Shown one piece after another: positions 36,801 through 42,680 of a stretch of 64,000 nucleotides of DNA (positions are counted from its first letter, which is position 1; the number at the start of each line of letters is the position of its first letter). The DNA is from Clytia hemisphaerica (lineage: Eukaryota > Cnidaria > Hydrozoa > Leptothecata > Clytiidae). The notes beneath the pieces were generated by a model that saw nothing but the letters and a program-made list of their open reading frames with translations, was not told the DNA's origin and searched no databases. The DNA lies in contig CACVBU010000468.1 in the NCBI GenBank assembly GCA_902728285.1, positions 969,003 to 1,033,002 of the forward strand, given 5' to 3'. The position numbers and the translations under genes were made by a program.

Positions 36801-37862
36801 CTCGTGTTATTCTTGATATGCATAAGTCAAGATTGCGTCATTTCCCCTATCGGAAACACACACCCTAAAACACCGGAATTTGACCCATGAGTGTTAATAA
36901 AAATAGCAACACATGTGTCAAATTCCTGTGTTTACGGGTGTTTCCGAAATGAAAAATGACGTAATCTTAACTCACGCATATCAAGAATGTTAATATTCAT
37001 TACGTTATTTTTCTACGGTAACACCTCGTTTTTAGCCAGTAGTAAACAATTTTTCATTGTTCGGTTGGTTCGATTCTGTTTCGATTCGGACTTCATCGGA
37101 AACATCGCTAACATCACATCGAACAGGTTACATCAACGTGAAAGGTTTTCAAAAGAATAGTAGCTTTACACTCGTACCTTTTTTCACACATTTACGCATT
37201 TTCATTTCACTCTTATAGAATTTGCTCAAGTTTCGAAAGCAATGGAATATCTGAATAAAAACTACGAATACTGGACTTCAGAAGCTGACCAGTTGGTATG
37301 TCTTCAAATTACATCGTCTTAATGATTGTCTCGCTTCGTGAAAGAGAGTTGGGTGTAATTATGATCCAGAGTTTTAAATATTCTATTTTCGGGGGGGGGG
37401 CTGGGGTGGTCGATACTACTGAAAATTGCAAAAATACAAAATGCACTATTACTTTACCAGACCTCCTTATCATTTTCCGCAGTAAATTTTCTCCGTGAAG
37501 AGCGATAGAGTAAACTTACTAGTAATGAATTTTTGTCACTCAAGACAAGTGAGACTGGACAAACGCTGGGAAACTATCAGTTTCCTTATTGGCATCTCTT
37601 TATGCAGGCCTCCTTTGTTGCCGGGCCGTGAATAACGCCAAAATTACTTAAAAATTGACTCAGAACAAAAAAGAGAATACAGCATATAAAATTACGCCGA
37701 CGCCAATTTGCGCCCGCCCTTATACCCACAAGCCAAAAATTAAAACGCTAACAAGACTTGGCGTATACTCACTCTATGTAAAATTTTTGTTTTTAGGAAA
37801 AGGATAAAGATAAGGAGACATCGAACGATGAACCATCTTCAACGGTGACGTCATCATCTTAA
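6658..37862 (+). CDS. PDE8: cAMP-specific 3',5'-cyclic phosphodiesterase, PDE8 family (27 exons)
   Basis: The gene encodes a high-affinity cAMP hydrolase that converts cAMP to 5'-AMP and shapes PKA signalling. Coding exons are: 6658-6870, 10095-10151, 11370-11504, 13556-13611, 13915-13971, 14397-14451, 14708-14796, 15678-15765, 16679-16780, 18331-18372, 22091-22179, 24574-24664, 25604-25655, 27170-27225, 27653-27724, 28410-28511, 29603-29642, 30702-30837, 32027-32120, 32786-33021, 33439-33525, 35084-35222, 35395-35571, 36122-36202, 36715-36763, 37219-37295, 37797-37862. Every intron is GT-AG and the phases join into 845 residues, against 829 for human PDE8A and 885 for PDE8B. The order REC-like, PAS, HD catalytic domain is unique to PDE8 among animal PDEs. 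The start at 6658 gives an N-terminus with many cysteines. An in-frame ATG at 6535 would add 41 basic residues and is the alternative. The family call is secure; the first exon is less so, because nothing tests for an upstream non-coding exon. Confidence 0.96.
7165..7475. repeat. Interspersed repeat, homologous to 25111-25360
   Basis: The segment shares ordered blocks with the repeat in PDE8 intron 12: ACCTGGTTGTTCAGCCAAAA, TGTGCGATTG-like strings, and TATCAGAATCTGCTCG followed by GGGGTC/GGGGATC. Both copies carry a diverged internal inverted pair around AATCAAAGCC and GGCTTTTGATT. No open frame is seen. It is probably an old MITE of unknown superfamily. Confidence 0.5.
7582..7843. mobile_element. 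TA-flanked MITE, CACGC-TTATAAGAA ends
   Basis: The ends are inverted (CACGCTTTTTTTTATAAGAA and TTCTTATAAAAAAAGCGTG) and flanked by TA on both sides, as in Tc1/mariner insertions. The internal part has TTAAGAATAT and CCATGATGAAAATGAAA motifs repeated in inverted order. A reverse-oriented relative lies at 26578-26865 in PDE8 intron 13. The element is non-autonomous and sits in PDE8 intron 1. Confidence 0.75.
8276..8455. mobile_element. TA-flanked MITE, CACGT-TTATAAGAA ends
   Basis: The ends CACGTTTTTTTATAAGAA and TTCTTATAAAAAACGTG form a terminal inverted repeat with TA on both flanks. It is a shorter sister of the element at 7582. Its interior has GTTCTTAACTT twice. Degenerate relatives occur at about 13650-13880, 21836-22066 and 55149-55375. 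It lies in PDE8 intron 1. Confidence 0.75.
9798..10067 (+). mobile_element. tRNA-related SINE, second family
   Basis: A tRNA-like head contains a GCGTAAGGTTAGAG stretch and a B box, GGTTCAACTCC, with a TTGCGC/GCGCAA stem between them at the anticodon-arm position. A roughly 200-bp unrelated body follows, ending near TTGATTACATGG. The 3' end is only about 28 bp upstream of the PDE8 exon 2 start at 10095. No clean target-site duplication was found, so the boundaries are approximate. Confidence 0.55.
10095..14451 (+). CDS. PDE8: PDE8 exons 2-6: receiver-like (REC) domain
   Basis: Exons 10095-10151, 11370-11504, 13556-13611, 13915-13971 and 14397-14451 encode residues 72-191. Visible landmarks are GPM before the first strand, ILLVF (strand 1), VIIDLRS with the Asp at the phospho-acceptor position, LCRNIRG, TVIVGV and IKAGF. 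These line up with human PDE8 segments such as VLLVF, IIIIDHR, LCRSIR and ISAGF. In mammals this domain is not known to act in a two-component relay, so it is probably a regulatory fold. The small exons are separated by introns of 303 to 2051 bp full of MITEs. Confidence 0.93.
10304..10563. mobile_element. MITE with GACCATGTTCAGACGTT ends
   Basis: The left end GACCATGTTCAGACGTT has an inverted partner near 10540-10563 (AACGTCTGAAGGGCGTCTG then AACGGTC). The interior repeats CCGAAAC/GTTTCGG motifs. A cleaner copy of the same family lies at 30496-30683. The right end looks partly duplicated. It sits in PDE8 intron 2; hAT-like is a guess. Confidence 0.6.
10869..11034. mobile_element. Palindromic MITE in PDE8 intron 2
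   Basis: The sequence folds on itself: AAGGGCTGTTTATATGG at the left and CCATATGAACAGACCCTT at the right, with inner arms TGAGGTGGGATGG / CCTATCCCACCTCA and ACGTTCGAAAA / TTTTCGAACG. The arms cover most of the 166 bp, so transcripts could form a long hairpin. No coding capacity. Confidence 0.7.
11127..11274. mobile_element. Palindromic 145-bp MITE, copy 1
   Basis: Left arm GATCATGTTCAGATGTTGCG; right arm ends ATGCGAACATAATC. Inner arms pair through AAATAAAGCC / GGCTTCATTT and TTGGTTA / TAACCAA. The same element occurs at 24718-24856 in PDE8 intron 12. This copy abuts a duplicated fragment of the exon 3 splice acceptor (11103-11127). Confidence 0.7.
11903..12004. repeat. Pogo/Tigger-like MITE family (CAGTTGACTCTCTAATTCGA ends)
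   Basis: The element starts TA-CAGTTGACGCTCTTTAATT and ends with a near-inverse GAATTAGAGTGCGTCAAC. It belongs to a family scattered across the window. The best member is 35602-35753, with CAGTTGACTCTCTAATTCG at one end, GAGTTGACTG at the other and TA on both flanks. Further members are 23643-23796, 30887-31072 and fragments near 4205, 9160 and 22229. CAGT ends with a TA duplication fit the pogo/Tigger branch of Tc1/mariner. Confidence 0.6.
12215..13427. mobile_element. 1.2-kb non-autonomous pogo-like DNA transposon
   Basis: The terminal inverted repeats read CAGTATATGGCCCCCAAAAC at the left and GTTTTGGGGGCCACATACTG at the right. TA lies on both outer sides (12213-12214 and 13428-13429). Two more GTTTTGGGGGCC motifs lie inside, near 13068 and 13234, suggesting internal duplication of the end. 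There is no transposase frame; the longest frame is 72 codons and unrecognised. It lies in PDE8 intron 3, ending 128 bp before exon 4. Confidence 0.75.
14036..14152. repeat. Short mariner-like hairpin
   Basis: TACCGGGTGACCCAGTAAAA at the left and TTTTTTCTGGGTCCCCGATA at the right form an imperfect terminal inverted repeat. An inner pair, GGTTTGATGGGTAAC / GTTAACCATCAAAC, follows. TACCGGGTG starts are typical of mariner ends. The family differs from the larger TACCGGGTG element at 57700. It lies in PDE8 intron 5. Confidence 0.55.
14708..24664 (+). CDS. PDE8: PDE8 exons 7-12: end of REC and PAS domain
   Basis: Exons 14708-14796, 15678-15765, 16679-16780, 18331-18372, 22091-22179 and 24574-24664 encode residues 192-358. 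REC ends in [16 protein letters not shown]. The PAS core follows: [14 protein letters not shown], then [12 protein letters not shown] and SEIVGN, then [15 protein letters not shown] and [19 protein letters not shown]. These match human FTALENSEDAIEI, YANPAFETTMGY, EWQGIYYAKKKNGD and VIGQGGKIRHYVS. Exon 10 is only 42 nt (14 residues) and was recognised from its reading frame and its strong gtaagt donor. Exon 9 follows a tandem triplication of its own acceptor. The segment after the PAS is Gln-rich and probably coiled coil. Confidence 0.93.
14876..15249 (-). mobile_element. tRNA-derived SINE, full length, copy B
   Basis: Read on the minus strand, the element begins GCGTAGTGGTATAGTGGTTA, a tRNA-Asp/Gly-like A-box start. 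It continues through a decayed B box (GAGATCGATACCC) into the same GATTCACTTGGCAAGTGAA body as copy A, and ends in an (ATCT)n tail. A perfect 11-bp target-site duplication, CCGATACGTTA, lies at 14865-14875 and 15250-15260. It is in PDE8 intron 7, opposite to the gene. The open frames on both strands across it are SINE sequence. Confidence 0.88.
15862..16131 (-). mobile_element. tRNA-derived SINE, third family, nested in a hairpin
   Basis: On the minus strand a perfect A box (TAGCCCAGTCGG) and a B box (GGTTCGATCCC) are spaced as in a tRNA, with acceptor-like GACCGGG / CCCGGTC pairing. The anticodon loop lacks U33, so it is not a working tRNA. A roughly 190-bp body with an AT-rich tail follows. 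An 11-bp target-site duplication, TATTTGTAAAA, lies at 15851-15861 and 16132-16142. Outside it are inverted arms ATGAGACGCTCTTT and AAAGAGCGTCTCAT, so the SINE landed in a small hairpin. Confidence 0.82.
16440..16566 (+). repeat. (TTCG)n microsatellite
   Basis: About 31 uninterrupted TTCG units, in PDE8 intron 8 just upstream of the exon 9 acceptor repeats. The translated frame gives FVRS repeats and is not a gene. Pure tetranucleotide arrays of this length are usually length-polymorphic. Confidence 0.95.
16574..16690 (+). repeat. 47-bp tandem repeat triplicating the PDE8 exon 9 splice acceptor
   Basis: The unit starts TTATTGTTTAGTATGTGAAT and is present as two full copies (16574-16620, 16621-16667) and a third partial copy (16668-16690) that runs into the true exon 9. 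Each copy contains the TTGTTTAG acceptor and the first 12 bases of exon 9 (TATGTGAATCCA). The acceptor AGs lie at 16583-84, 16630-31 and 16677-78. Only the last joins in frame to the rest of the exon. From either upstream acceptor the reading frame meets the TAG of the next copy. Confidence 0.95.
18524..19577 (+). mobile_element. Non-autonomous Helitron, array copy 1
   Basis: Starts TCTATATACTAAAAGTC and ends GGTGACGGCTAG. Just before the CTAG end a hairpin is visible: CGGCG, loop GGTGCGA, CGCCG. TC start, CTRR end and a subterminal hairpin define Helitrons. No Rep/helicase frame exists, so it is non-autonomous. The left flank ends TTA and the array's right flank starts T, matching the Helitron A|T target. 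The interior has four 150-180 bp subunits, each with a TGACGTCA-type core and the string TGACCCCTCATTGGATCG. Confidence 0.88.
19578..20626 (+). mobile_element. Non-autonomous Helitron, array copy 2
   Basis: It begins directly after the CTAG of copy 1 with no intervening base and carries the same TC start, subterminal hairpin and CTAG end. It is about 1049 bp and diverges from its neighbours by scattered substitutions and small indels. It holds five perfect TGACGTCA octamers. Lies in PDE8 intron 10. Confidence 0.88.
20627..21670 (+). mobile_element. Non-autonomous Helitron, array copy 3
   Basis: It begins directly after the CTAG of copy 2 and ends CTAG at 21667-21670, followed by flanking TATG. 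About 1044 bp, same internal subunits, five TGACGTCA octamers. Seamless head-to-tail arrays with a single outer A/T junction are expected from rolling-circle transposition that reads past the terminator. Confidence 0.88.
21836..22066. repeat. Degenerate CACxT-TTATAAGAA MITE
   Basis: A decayed relative of 8276-8455: CACTTTTTTTAAATAAAAAC start, TTCTTAACATGTTCTTAA repeats, and a right end near TTGTTCTTTTAAAAGAA. It ends about 25 bp upstream of PDE8 exon 11 (22091). Boundaries are approximate. Confidence 0.5.
23643..23796. repeat. CAGTTGAC-type Tigger-like MITE in PDE8 intron 11
   Basis: Starts TA-CAGTTGCTTCTC and ends GAGAGAGTTGACTG. It shares TTTGCAGCTGAGGGG and TTCGAATTA motifs with the intact member at 35602-35753. 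The right TA is mutated to AA, so this is an older copy. Confidence 0.6.
24323..24538 (+). mobile_element. 5'-truncated SINE, copy C
   Basis: This is the 3' half of the SINE family at 3656 and 14876: it starts at AGATTAGACAGACATTG and runs through GCATTCGGAGGGCTCATATC to an (ATCT)n tail. It lacks the tRNA head. It ends 35 bp upstream of PDE8 exon 12, in the same orientation as the gene. The open frame here is SINE sequence. Confidence 0.8.
24718..24856. mobile_element. Palindromic 145-bp MITE, copy 2
   Basis: A sister of 11127-11274, with the same arms (GATCATGTTCAGGCGTTAC at the left, GCAATTGTGGTC at the right) and the same AAATGAAGCC / GGCTTCATTT inner pairing. It lies 53 bp after PDE8 exon 12. 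Confidence 0.7.
25111..25360. repeat. Interspersed repeat, homologous to 7165-7475
   Basis: A colinear but diverged copy of the intron 1 repeat, with the shared end TATCAGAATCTGCTCG. It lies in PDE8 intron 12. The two frames of 71-107 codons over it are artefacts. Confidence 0.5.
25604..30837 (+). CDS. PDE8: PDE8 exons 13-18: linker with RRLS motif
   Basis: Exons 25604-25655, 27170-27225, 27653-27724, 28410-28511, 29603-29642 and 30702-30837 encode residues 359-510 plus part of the next codon. Conserved blocks are [38 protein letters not shown] and ERRLSAD, then [23 protein letters not shown] (Ser459) is a classic PKA-type site that vertebrate PDE8 also has. The vertebrate RRKGS segment, phosphorylated in PDE8A, has no counterpart: exons 13-14 are short and lack it. 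The family-typical block before the catalytic domain (EAPITKV) makes the assignment firm. Confidence 0.92.
25721..25750 (+). repeat. (GGTC)n microsatellite
   Basis: A short imperfect GGTC/GGTT array in PDE8 intron 13, 65 bp after exon 13. Confidence 0.85.
26578..26865. mobile_element. TA-flanked MITE, reverse copy of the 7582 family
   Basis: Starts TA-CTTTTTTATATAAGAATGG and ends TTCTTATAAAAAAGCG-TA. The interior matches the reverse complement of 7582-7843 (CATTTCATGATGGATATTC, TTTTTGCCGAAAATCATCC). It lies in PDE8 intron 13. Confidence 0.68.
28576..29486 (-). mobile_element. GGACCTACC-ended element, reverse copy
   Basis: The right end is GGTAGGTCC (29478-29486), the inverse of the GGACCTACC left end of the copy at 60836. 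Inside are two direct, diverged copies (about 28576-28800 and 28990-29300) of a block containing GCATGAAAGTAGGGTACCAT and GCAGATTTTTGCAAAAAAAA. The outer left end is missing. The block also matches 61338-61592 in reverse. It fills PDE8 intron 16. Confidence 0.6.
30496..30683. mobile_element. MITE with GACCATGTTCAGACGTT ends, intact copy
   Basis: The terminal inverted repeats GACCATGTTCAGACGTTA and TAACGTCTGAACATGGTC are perfect, with further CGGTTCCGTTTCG / CGAAACGGAACC pairing inside. The right end is only 18 bp before PDE8 exon 18, so the exon's branch site must lie inside the MITE. Confidence 0.78.
30887..31072. repeat. Tigger-like MITE with ACACTCTCTAATTC ends
   Basis: GACACTCTCTAATTCAATG at the left and GGATTAGAGAGTGTCCACTG at the right are inverted. 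TACTATTCGAT repeats lie inside. A diverged member of the CAGTTGACTCTC family, in PDE8 intron 18. Confidence 0.55.
32027..37862 (+). CDS. PDE8: PDE8 exons 19-27: HD-type catalytic domain and C-terminal tail
   Basis: Exons run from 32027-32120 to 37797-37862 (residues about 511-845). The catalytic set is complete: general-acid region [12 protein letters not shown] (His555, metal ligand His559), [10 protein letters not shown] signature (His595, Asp596, His599), metal Asp730 in KCADIANP, and the invariant purine-binding Gln782 in PKSQ. AEEYF keeps the Tyr (752) equivalent to PDE8A Tyr748, which is tied to PDE8 inhibitor selectivity and IBMX insensitivity. The arginine of vertebrate HPGRTN is Phe here. 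The final exon encodes a 21-residue acidic then Ser/Thr-rich tail ending at TAA. Introns 24 to 26 contain several hairpin MITEs. Confidence 0.96.
34167..34595. mobile_element. TTAA-flanked MITE with TTCGCG repeats, copy 1
   Basis: Terminal inverted repeats GGGAAGAAATTTTCGCG and CGCGAAAATTTCTTCCC are flanked by TTAA at 34163-34166 and 34596-34599. Inside, the near-palindromic block TTTCGCGGAATTTAATTTCG recurs many times. TTAA duplication is the hallmark of piggyBac-type insertion, although the GGG start is unlike the usual CCC start. It lies in PDE8 intron 21. Confidence 0.8.
35602..35753. mobile_element. Tigger-like MITE, best-preserved copy
   Basis: CAGTTGACTCTCTAATTCGA at the left, CAGTGAGTTGACTG at the right, TA on both flanks. 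It starts 30 bp after PDE8 exon 23. No coding capacity. Confidence 0.72.
35941..36100. mobile_element. Long-hairpin MITE in PDE8 intron 23
   Basis: Left TTATTCATGATATGCACCAT and right ATGGTGCATATCATGAATAA begin arms of about 75 bp that pair almost throughout (CAACAGCTGATTGGT / ACCAATCAGCTGTTG). The right arm ends about 21 bp before exon 24. Confidence 0.78.
36254..36343. mobile_element. Short hairpin related to 35941-36100
   Basis: Left ATTCATAATATGCACCACTG and right CAGTTGTACATATCATGAAT pair, with GGAGAGTCTTC / GAAGATTCTCC inside. The ends match the element at 35941, so it may be a shorter sister. It is in PDE8 intron 24. Confidence 0.7.
36354..36607. mobile_element. Hairpin MITE with CATAGTCC ends
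   Basis: Left CATAGTCCATGTAAAAAACC and right GTTTTTTATAAGGACTATG pair, followed by CTGGTCTGGAAGC / GCTTCCAGACCAG. It is in PDE8 intron 24, 11 bp after the previous hairpin. Confidence 0.75.
36809..36988. mobile_element. Hairpin MITE in PDE8 intron 25
   Basis: Left ATTCTTGATATGCATAAGTC and right CTCACGCATATCAAGAAT pair, with TCGGAAACACACACC / GGGTGTTTCCGA and CCGGAATTTGAC / GTCAAATTCCTG inside. It is the fourth hairpin element in about 1050 bp. Confidence 0.75.
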
Positions 37863-37886
37863 TACCCACAATCCTTTATCATCATC

Positions 37887-37892
37887 AATAAA
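37887..37892 (+). terminator. Candidate PDE8 polyadenylation signal
   Basis: AATAAA lies 25 bases after the PDE8 stop codon. It would give an unusually short 3' UTR. Several other AT-rich signals occur over the next kilobase, so a longer alternative 3' UTR is equally possible. The overlapping open frames on both strands in 38133-38900 match nothing I recognise and would fall inside such a UTR. Confidence 0.4.
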
Positions 37893-39430
37893 AATGCAAC
37901 GAGAATTGACAAACAACCCAAACGTCCAACATAATAACCCATATATACCAACAAAGAAAAATATGGTTTGGAGAAAATGAGAGACGAAAAAAATTTCAAA
38001 GGAATATTTTCGCTGTCTTTCCAGACACGTTTGTTTGGTTTATTTTCGTTGCTTGATTGATGACGTCATTTAATACGGTGATGAGAGATCGAGCGGCTGC
38101 CCGCATGCTTAATTGTGAGCGAGATTTTGTGAATGGAGAACGAAGATCTATTGATAGGCTTTTTGCCTGTACTGTATTATTGTATACAAACAAATGGTAG
38201 CCGAAAAAGTCGGCCGAAATTCAAACACGGTCAGTCTAATGTTCCCGTCAGGAGTGATCTGGGTCGAGAGATGTTGAACCTTTCGATTGTTACAAACGTT
38301 ATTTATGAAGAGGAGTACTCGCCTTATGGATGTCCAAAAAGAGATACGATACTCTACGCTATCGATTACTATAAAAAAACACAAAAGGAAAAATATACAT
38401 AAAGCAGCAAATACCCAGTATATTGAGAAAATGTTTGCTTCTTTTTGATGGTGGAGATAATACTAATAGTGTTTTTTTTTGGTGTGTTGGTTGCACGTTA
38501 ATTCCCGAGTTATATTGGAGTATAACGTTTTTTAAAAGATTAAGGAGATAAACCATTGAATGAATTGATTGATTGACTTTAAAAGAGAAATGGAGAAATG
38601 GACTGGATCTAGTGAGAACCACTTTTTATCGATGAATCATCGTGCTTTTATGAGATCCTTTTATCGTATCGTTATAGAACTGAATGTTTTTATGCGAGAG
38701 CTAAATTTAGAGACCAGCTGGATGAAGGAGTATCTCGCGTCAAATAAAAATGATTCTTTTTTTTCAAAAATTGACGACACAATGTCAAGAATCGTTTGAA
38801 TTTGGCGGATTTTACGGTATGCGTGAAACATCTGTTTAATACATTTATTGGAAACAGTGGAATTATGAAAAGGGATGTCAATTATTTGTGTCAAGCAAAT
38901 ATACAGCTTGGCTACTTAGCTATGTTATATTGTATAGTATGTGCGTTTTAAAATAAGATGGTTTTGAGAGTTAACGAATATTCTTAGTACACGCGTTCGT
39001 TCGGACAAAATGATCAACCTATGTGCGGATCTTATAGCTGGCCAGCCTTCTTAGTTTTTCTTGATATGTGTTCATGACACGTGTTTTTTGGAAGTAGTAA
39101 GTTGTTCAGATTGGGAATTCATGCTCGTATGATTCTGTTTGGTTTTGTTTCTTGCGATTTTATAAATCACATGTTATGGTCGGAATTACGCTATTTGATG
39201 ATTTGCACTATAACAAAGCATGTCAAGTCAAATGAAACTGAAAATAATTATTTTTACTTCCAGAGATTTCCAAATACATCCAAATGTGTTTGATCATAAG
39301 AATGCTTGTAAAATCTCGAAGCCATCTAAACGAGTGAGTGAATGAATGAAATGAGTGAATGAGCGAGAAAAATATAATAATAATATTAAACTTTTAACAA
39401 AAAGGGAATTCAAATTAAAACGCCCCAGGG
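37893..39430. other. PDE8 3' flank, no recognised gene
   Basis: Open frames of 60-90 codons overlap on both strands (38133-38402 +, 38148-38384 -, 38359-38622 -, 38569-38799 +, 38661-38894 -). Such two-strand openness without a known motif suggests sparse stops rather than genes. A perfect TGACGTCA lies at 38061-38068. The region could be an extended PDE8 3' UTR. Confidence 0.4.
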
Positions 39431-39439
39431 CACACGTGA

Positions 39440-40215
39440 CCCTGGCTTGTTTGTGACTGATCTGGATTTTGCTGATGACCTCGCACTTGTTGCAGAAAGT
39501 ATTCAAAATCTCGAAATTCTACTACTCCATTCTTTAGAAACTGCAGCAAGTCAGGTCGGTCTTTACTGTAACGAGAAAAAAACAGAATATCTTTGCTCCT
39601 CTGAAAATTTTCTCCCTTTATTTTCTTTGAAAGGTGTTGACATTAAAAAAGTAATCGATTTCAACTACTTAGGCTCTCTTATCAACAGTTCTCTGATAGC
39701 GACTTTAAAAAACCAGGAAAGCACTTGCGTGGAAAAGCTTGTAATAAGCTCAACAAAATCTGGCAATGTGATCTTGACAATAACCTCAAGCTGAAAATTT
39801 TCAAGTGTCTTGTGGAGCCCATTCTTCTTTATGGTTCTGAAACCTGGACCATGACAAAATCTATGGAGAAAAGTCTCGATGGGTGTTATACCAATCTCCT
39901 AAAAAGGGTTCAAAATCTTGATTGGAGAGATCATCCCAACCTCGCCCAAATCTACCAAGGTCTCCCTAGAATCTCTTCTGTTCTTTTTTCGAGGAGGCTA
40001 ACTTTCTCCGGCCATTGTTTCAGAGCAAAATCTGAAATCATTTCAGATATCTTATTGTGGTGCCCTACTGGTCCTAGACGCTCAAGGAAGCGAACTTTCC
40101 TCGACAATTTGAGGCGGGAAACAGGGCTCGAGTTAGAAGAACTGAAAACAGTTATGTCAGACCGTGAGCTGTGGAAAGAGAGATACTCGGTATTTCCGAC
40201 CTAACGGTCGAAGGA
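39440..40215 (+). pseudogene. RTE-like LINE 3' fragment (reverse transcriptase C-terminus), frameshifted
   Basis: The first frame (39447-39794) begins in the RT palm, with DFADDLALVAES, the FADD form of the YxDD box. The second frame (39725-40204) continues with NKIWQCDLDN, LYGSETW and SGHCFRAKSEIISD and ends DRELWKERYSVFPT. The two frames overlap in different registers, so there is at least one frameshift near 39700-39790. The 5' part of the element is missing. After the stop the sequence goes to a GATGATGATGAG run, typical of RTE 3' ends. Domain order and the GSETW motif support an RTE-type non-LTR element; the exact clade is uncertain. Confidence 0.82.
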
Positions 40216-40794
40216 TGATGATGAGAAAAAGATTGACATATTAAAATTTTTTCACTCATGTGGGAGCTTACTAGCATTAAGCCTGGTTGGCTTTTTTAAC
40301 TCGGCTCAATCCTCAAATCAAACTGCACAAAATGGTTGAACTTTTTGCGGCTGATCATTTCAATGGAAGTTGTTGGAATCTTCCTTCTTGACAGAAAATC
40401 CTTTGTTTAATTGTCAAATGATCATAGTTACTTTTGTTAGATCTGACAAATTGATGTTAGTGAGTGCACTTTATACCCTATAGTTTTTGATTCCCATTGA
40501 AGAATTATACTCTGGTTTTCATGTAACTAAATGCTGTTTTCAGAGCTTTAGAGCTAGCCTGTCATTTTTGCAAAGTTTGTTTTGGTTTTCGATGATAAGT
40601 TTTGGATTTGGGTCCCTAGACAATCCTGGATCCTGGTTTAAGTTTGATAAGTCAGCTAATCTTAAATAATACTAAATTTTTAACAGTTTAGCATACTTTT
40701 AGATTTGCAAAATATATGCAATTCAACAAAGTGTTCCTTGTTCTGTTGTTAAAGGGGAAGGGGGTTGAGTCCTTAACGACAATGTGTCCTTCAG

Positions 40795-41175
40795 GGTCTC
40801 TCCCCCCCCATGCCTAGAATGAAAATTTTCCATCCCCCCCCCCCCCCTCATTTTTCCCCAACCCTGCCTCCAAAAGTTTCTCTGCCCCCCCCCCCCCCCT
40901 CAAGCATAAAATGTTAGTATTCATTAATAGAAAAAAGGTGTTGAGAAAATAAAAAAAGATAACTTAACTACTCGAACCGTCTATGGTCTTGATATTCTTG
41001 ATCACAACATCATCTCATAAAACAAGATGTTTTTCAATTTAAATTGATTTTGGTGAGTTCCCCCCCCCCCCATGCCTAGAATGAAAATTTTCCATCCCCC
41101 CCCCCCCTCCTTTCCCCCCACCCTGGCTTCTTTTTGACCTCAAAACTCATTCCCCCCCCCCGGAATCCAGGGGGG
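40795..41175 (+). repeat. Poly-C-rich duplicated simple sequence
   Basis: Runs of 8-14 C alternate with the string CATGCCTAGAATGAAAATTT, which occurs twice (about 40810 and 41072), each time followed by CCATCCCCCCC. The block ends in a CCCCCGGAATCCAGGGGGGG hairpin. Not coding. C-runs of this kind could form i-motif/G-quadruplex structures. Confidence 0.75.
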
Positions 41176-41399
41176 GGAGGACACTATGAACGACCCGATG
41201 TCGTTAACCTTTTGTCCAGGGCCCTTTAGTTACTTCATTCTTAAGATTGTATGTATATGTGGTCTGATATTGATAGGTTATCACTTCCAGACTGAAAAAA
41301 TTCTTTGAGATGTTGGTAAAATTATTGTCAACAAGTGTTTTGTTTGATTTGGGGGCGTTATTCTTGTTGGTGTAGAGACGCATTCCTCCCTATTTTGAT

Positions 41400-41645
41400 T
41401 TAGTTGGGGGTGTAGCCAAAGATTAAAGGATTTCGAGGGTTTTTTGTGAAGCCAGCTTCAGAAACTCCTTTGAAATTAAGTTCTATATCACAAATTTTTA
41501 CAAGTGTTCTAAGTTCTTCCACCTTGTGTAGGTTAAAAGAAGCGATCCTCAAACGCATTAGAGATAGATACTGAGAATTCTCAATGTTGAAATCATTTGT
41601 TGCCTTTGGAACAGAATCATCTAGGGAAGGGTCATTACTGTCCAT
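41400..41645 (-). pseudogene. Possible LINE endonuclease-domain fragment
   Basis: An 81-codon frame reads YLSLMRLRIASFNLHKVEEL, then CDIELNFKGVSEAGF, then a GYTPN end. This matches in outline the start of apurinic-endonuclease domains of CR1/Jockey-type LINEs, in which a strand ending in N-x-x-S is followed by a DEL helix, then IIGISET and a P-GY motif. The catalytic Asn and Glu positions look substituted or diverged. No other domain is attached. The call rests on the pattern only. Confidence 0.4.
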
Positions 41646-41878
41646 GGGTTACAAGGATATATTATTAGGTGGGACTTTCAGTCCTTTCAAAAATCAAAAT
41701 CGAAGTGTACATTTTCAGACAATGACATAGCTATATTTTCAATTAATAAAATTGTGATCGAAAATTTTAATTTTAGGTTTCAAAATTTTTAGGTTTGGAC
41801 TTCGAATTATCAAAAATCCTGAAATTTATAAATTATGAATACCGACAGATTTTGTATCAGTCAGCTGGAAAATTTTAG

Positions 41879-42601
41879 TGTTGGAGAATGTGCACACGTC
41901 TTAAAGTTTGCCTTTACTGGTATTTCGACTTTTAGCTAAAATAAGATACAAAAGGAGAAAAATTATAAAAATGAAAAATATTAAAATATTGAACTAAGGG
42001 TCCTGTAGCGCAAGACCATAATATAAGACACTCAGAAAAACATGACCCAAATCACAGAAAAAGCTACAGGACCAGGCTGACGAAGACGAAAAGAAGCGAG
42101 AAACAAGCAAACACCACAGGATGAAAGAAGCACACGAGCAGTAGATATTCTAGAAAATACTAAGAAAATAACGTGAAAATAAACTTACTAAAAGCGATTC
42201 CAGCGTGCACTATAGCAAACACATACTCCAAATAAAACAATTTAGTATTTGACATAAACTTCACAATGCCTCTGTAACTTCGAGGAGAAAAACACTTTTA
42301 TCTCGACATAGAGATTTACTACAAAAATTCTCAACATAGAGGTCTTCTCTCTAACACAGCTCTTTACACCGTGATTATCAAAAAGCAAATGAACAAAAAC
42401 GGAGTCGCTTCTGAGGCCACAAAATTTCTAATTTCCTAGGGGAATACATTAACTGTTAAAAATATCTAAGACAAAAAATGCAATTAAAATTGAACTAGAA
42501 AAACAAAAAGAGCAGTAATAAAAACTTAATTTGCGTTAACTATGTAAATTACCATATCATCATTGTATGACGTCATATAATATGGGACTATTCCCATAAC
42601 A
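41879..42601 (-). repeat. BEL/Pao element, 3' LTR
   Basis: TGTTGGAGAATGTGCACACG to GGACTATTCCCATAACA: 723 bp with TG...CA ends. It is identical to the LTR at 48211-48930 except for three small indels (AC, AT and ATC), with no substitution seen. The enclosed genes read leftward, so this copy is the 3' LTR. A TGACGTCA octamer sits at about 42568. Confidence 0.92.
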
Positions 42602-42680
42602 TGGCTCTCCAAAAAGATAAACACAATCTTTTTCCGAATATTTCAATCAGTAAGGCTCCCACGGCTGGGATCGGACCTTT

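Noticed and set aside
38133-38894. Cluster of 60-90 codon frames just after PDE8
   Set aside because: Frames overlap on both strands, have no recognisable motif and sit where a long 3' UTR could be. Not enough to call a gene.
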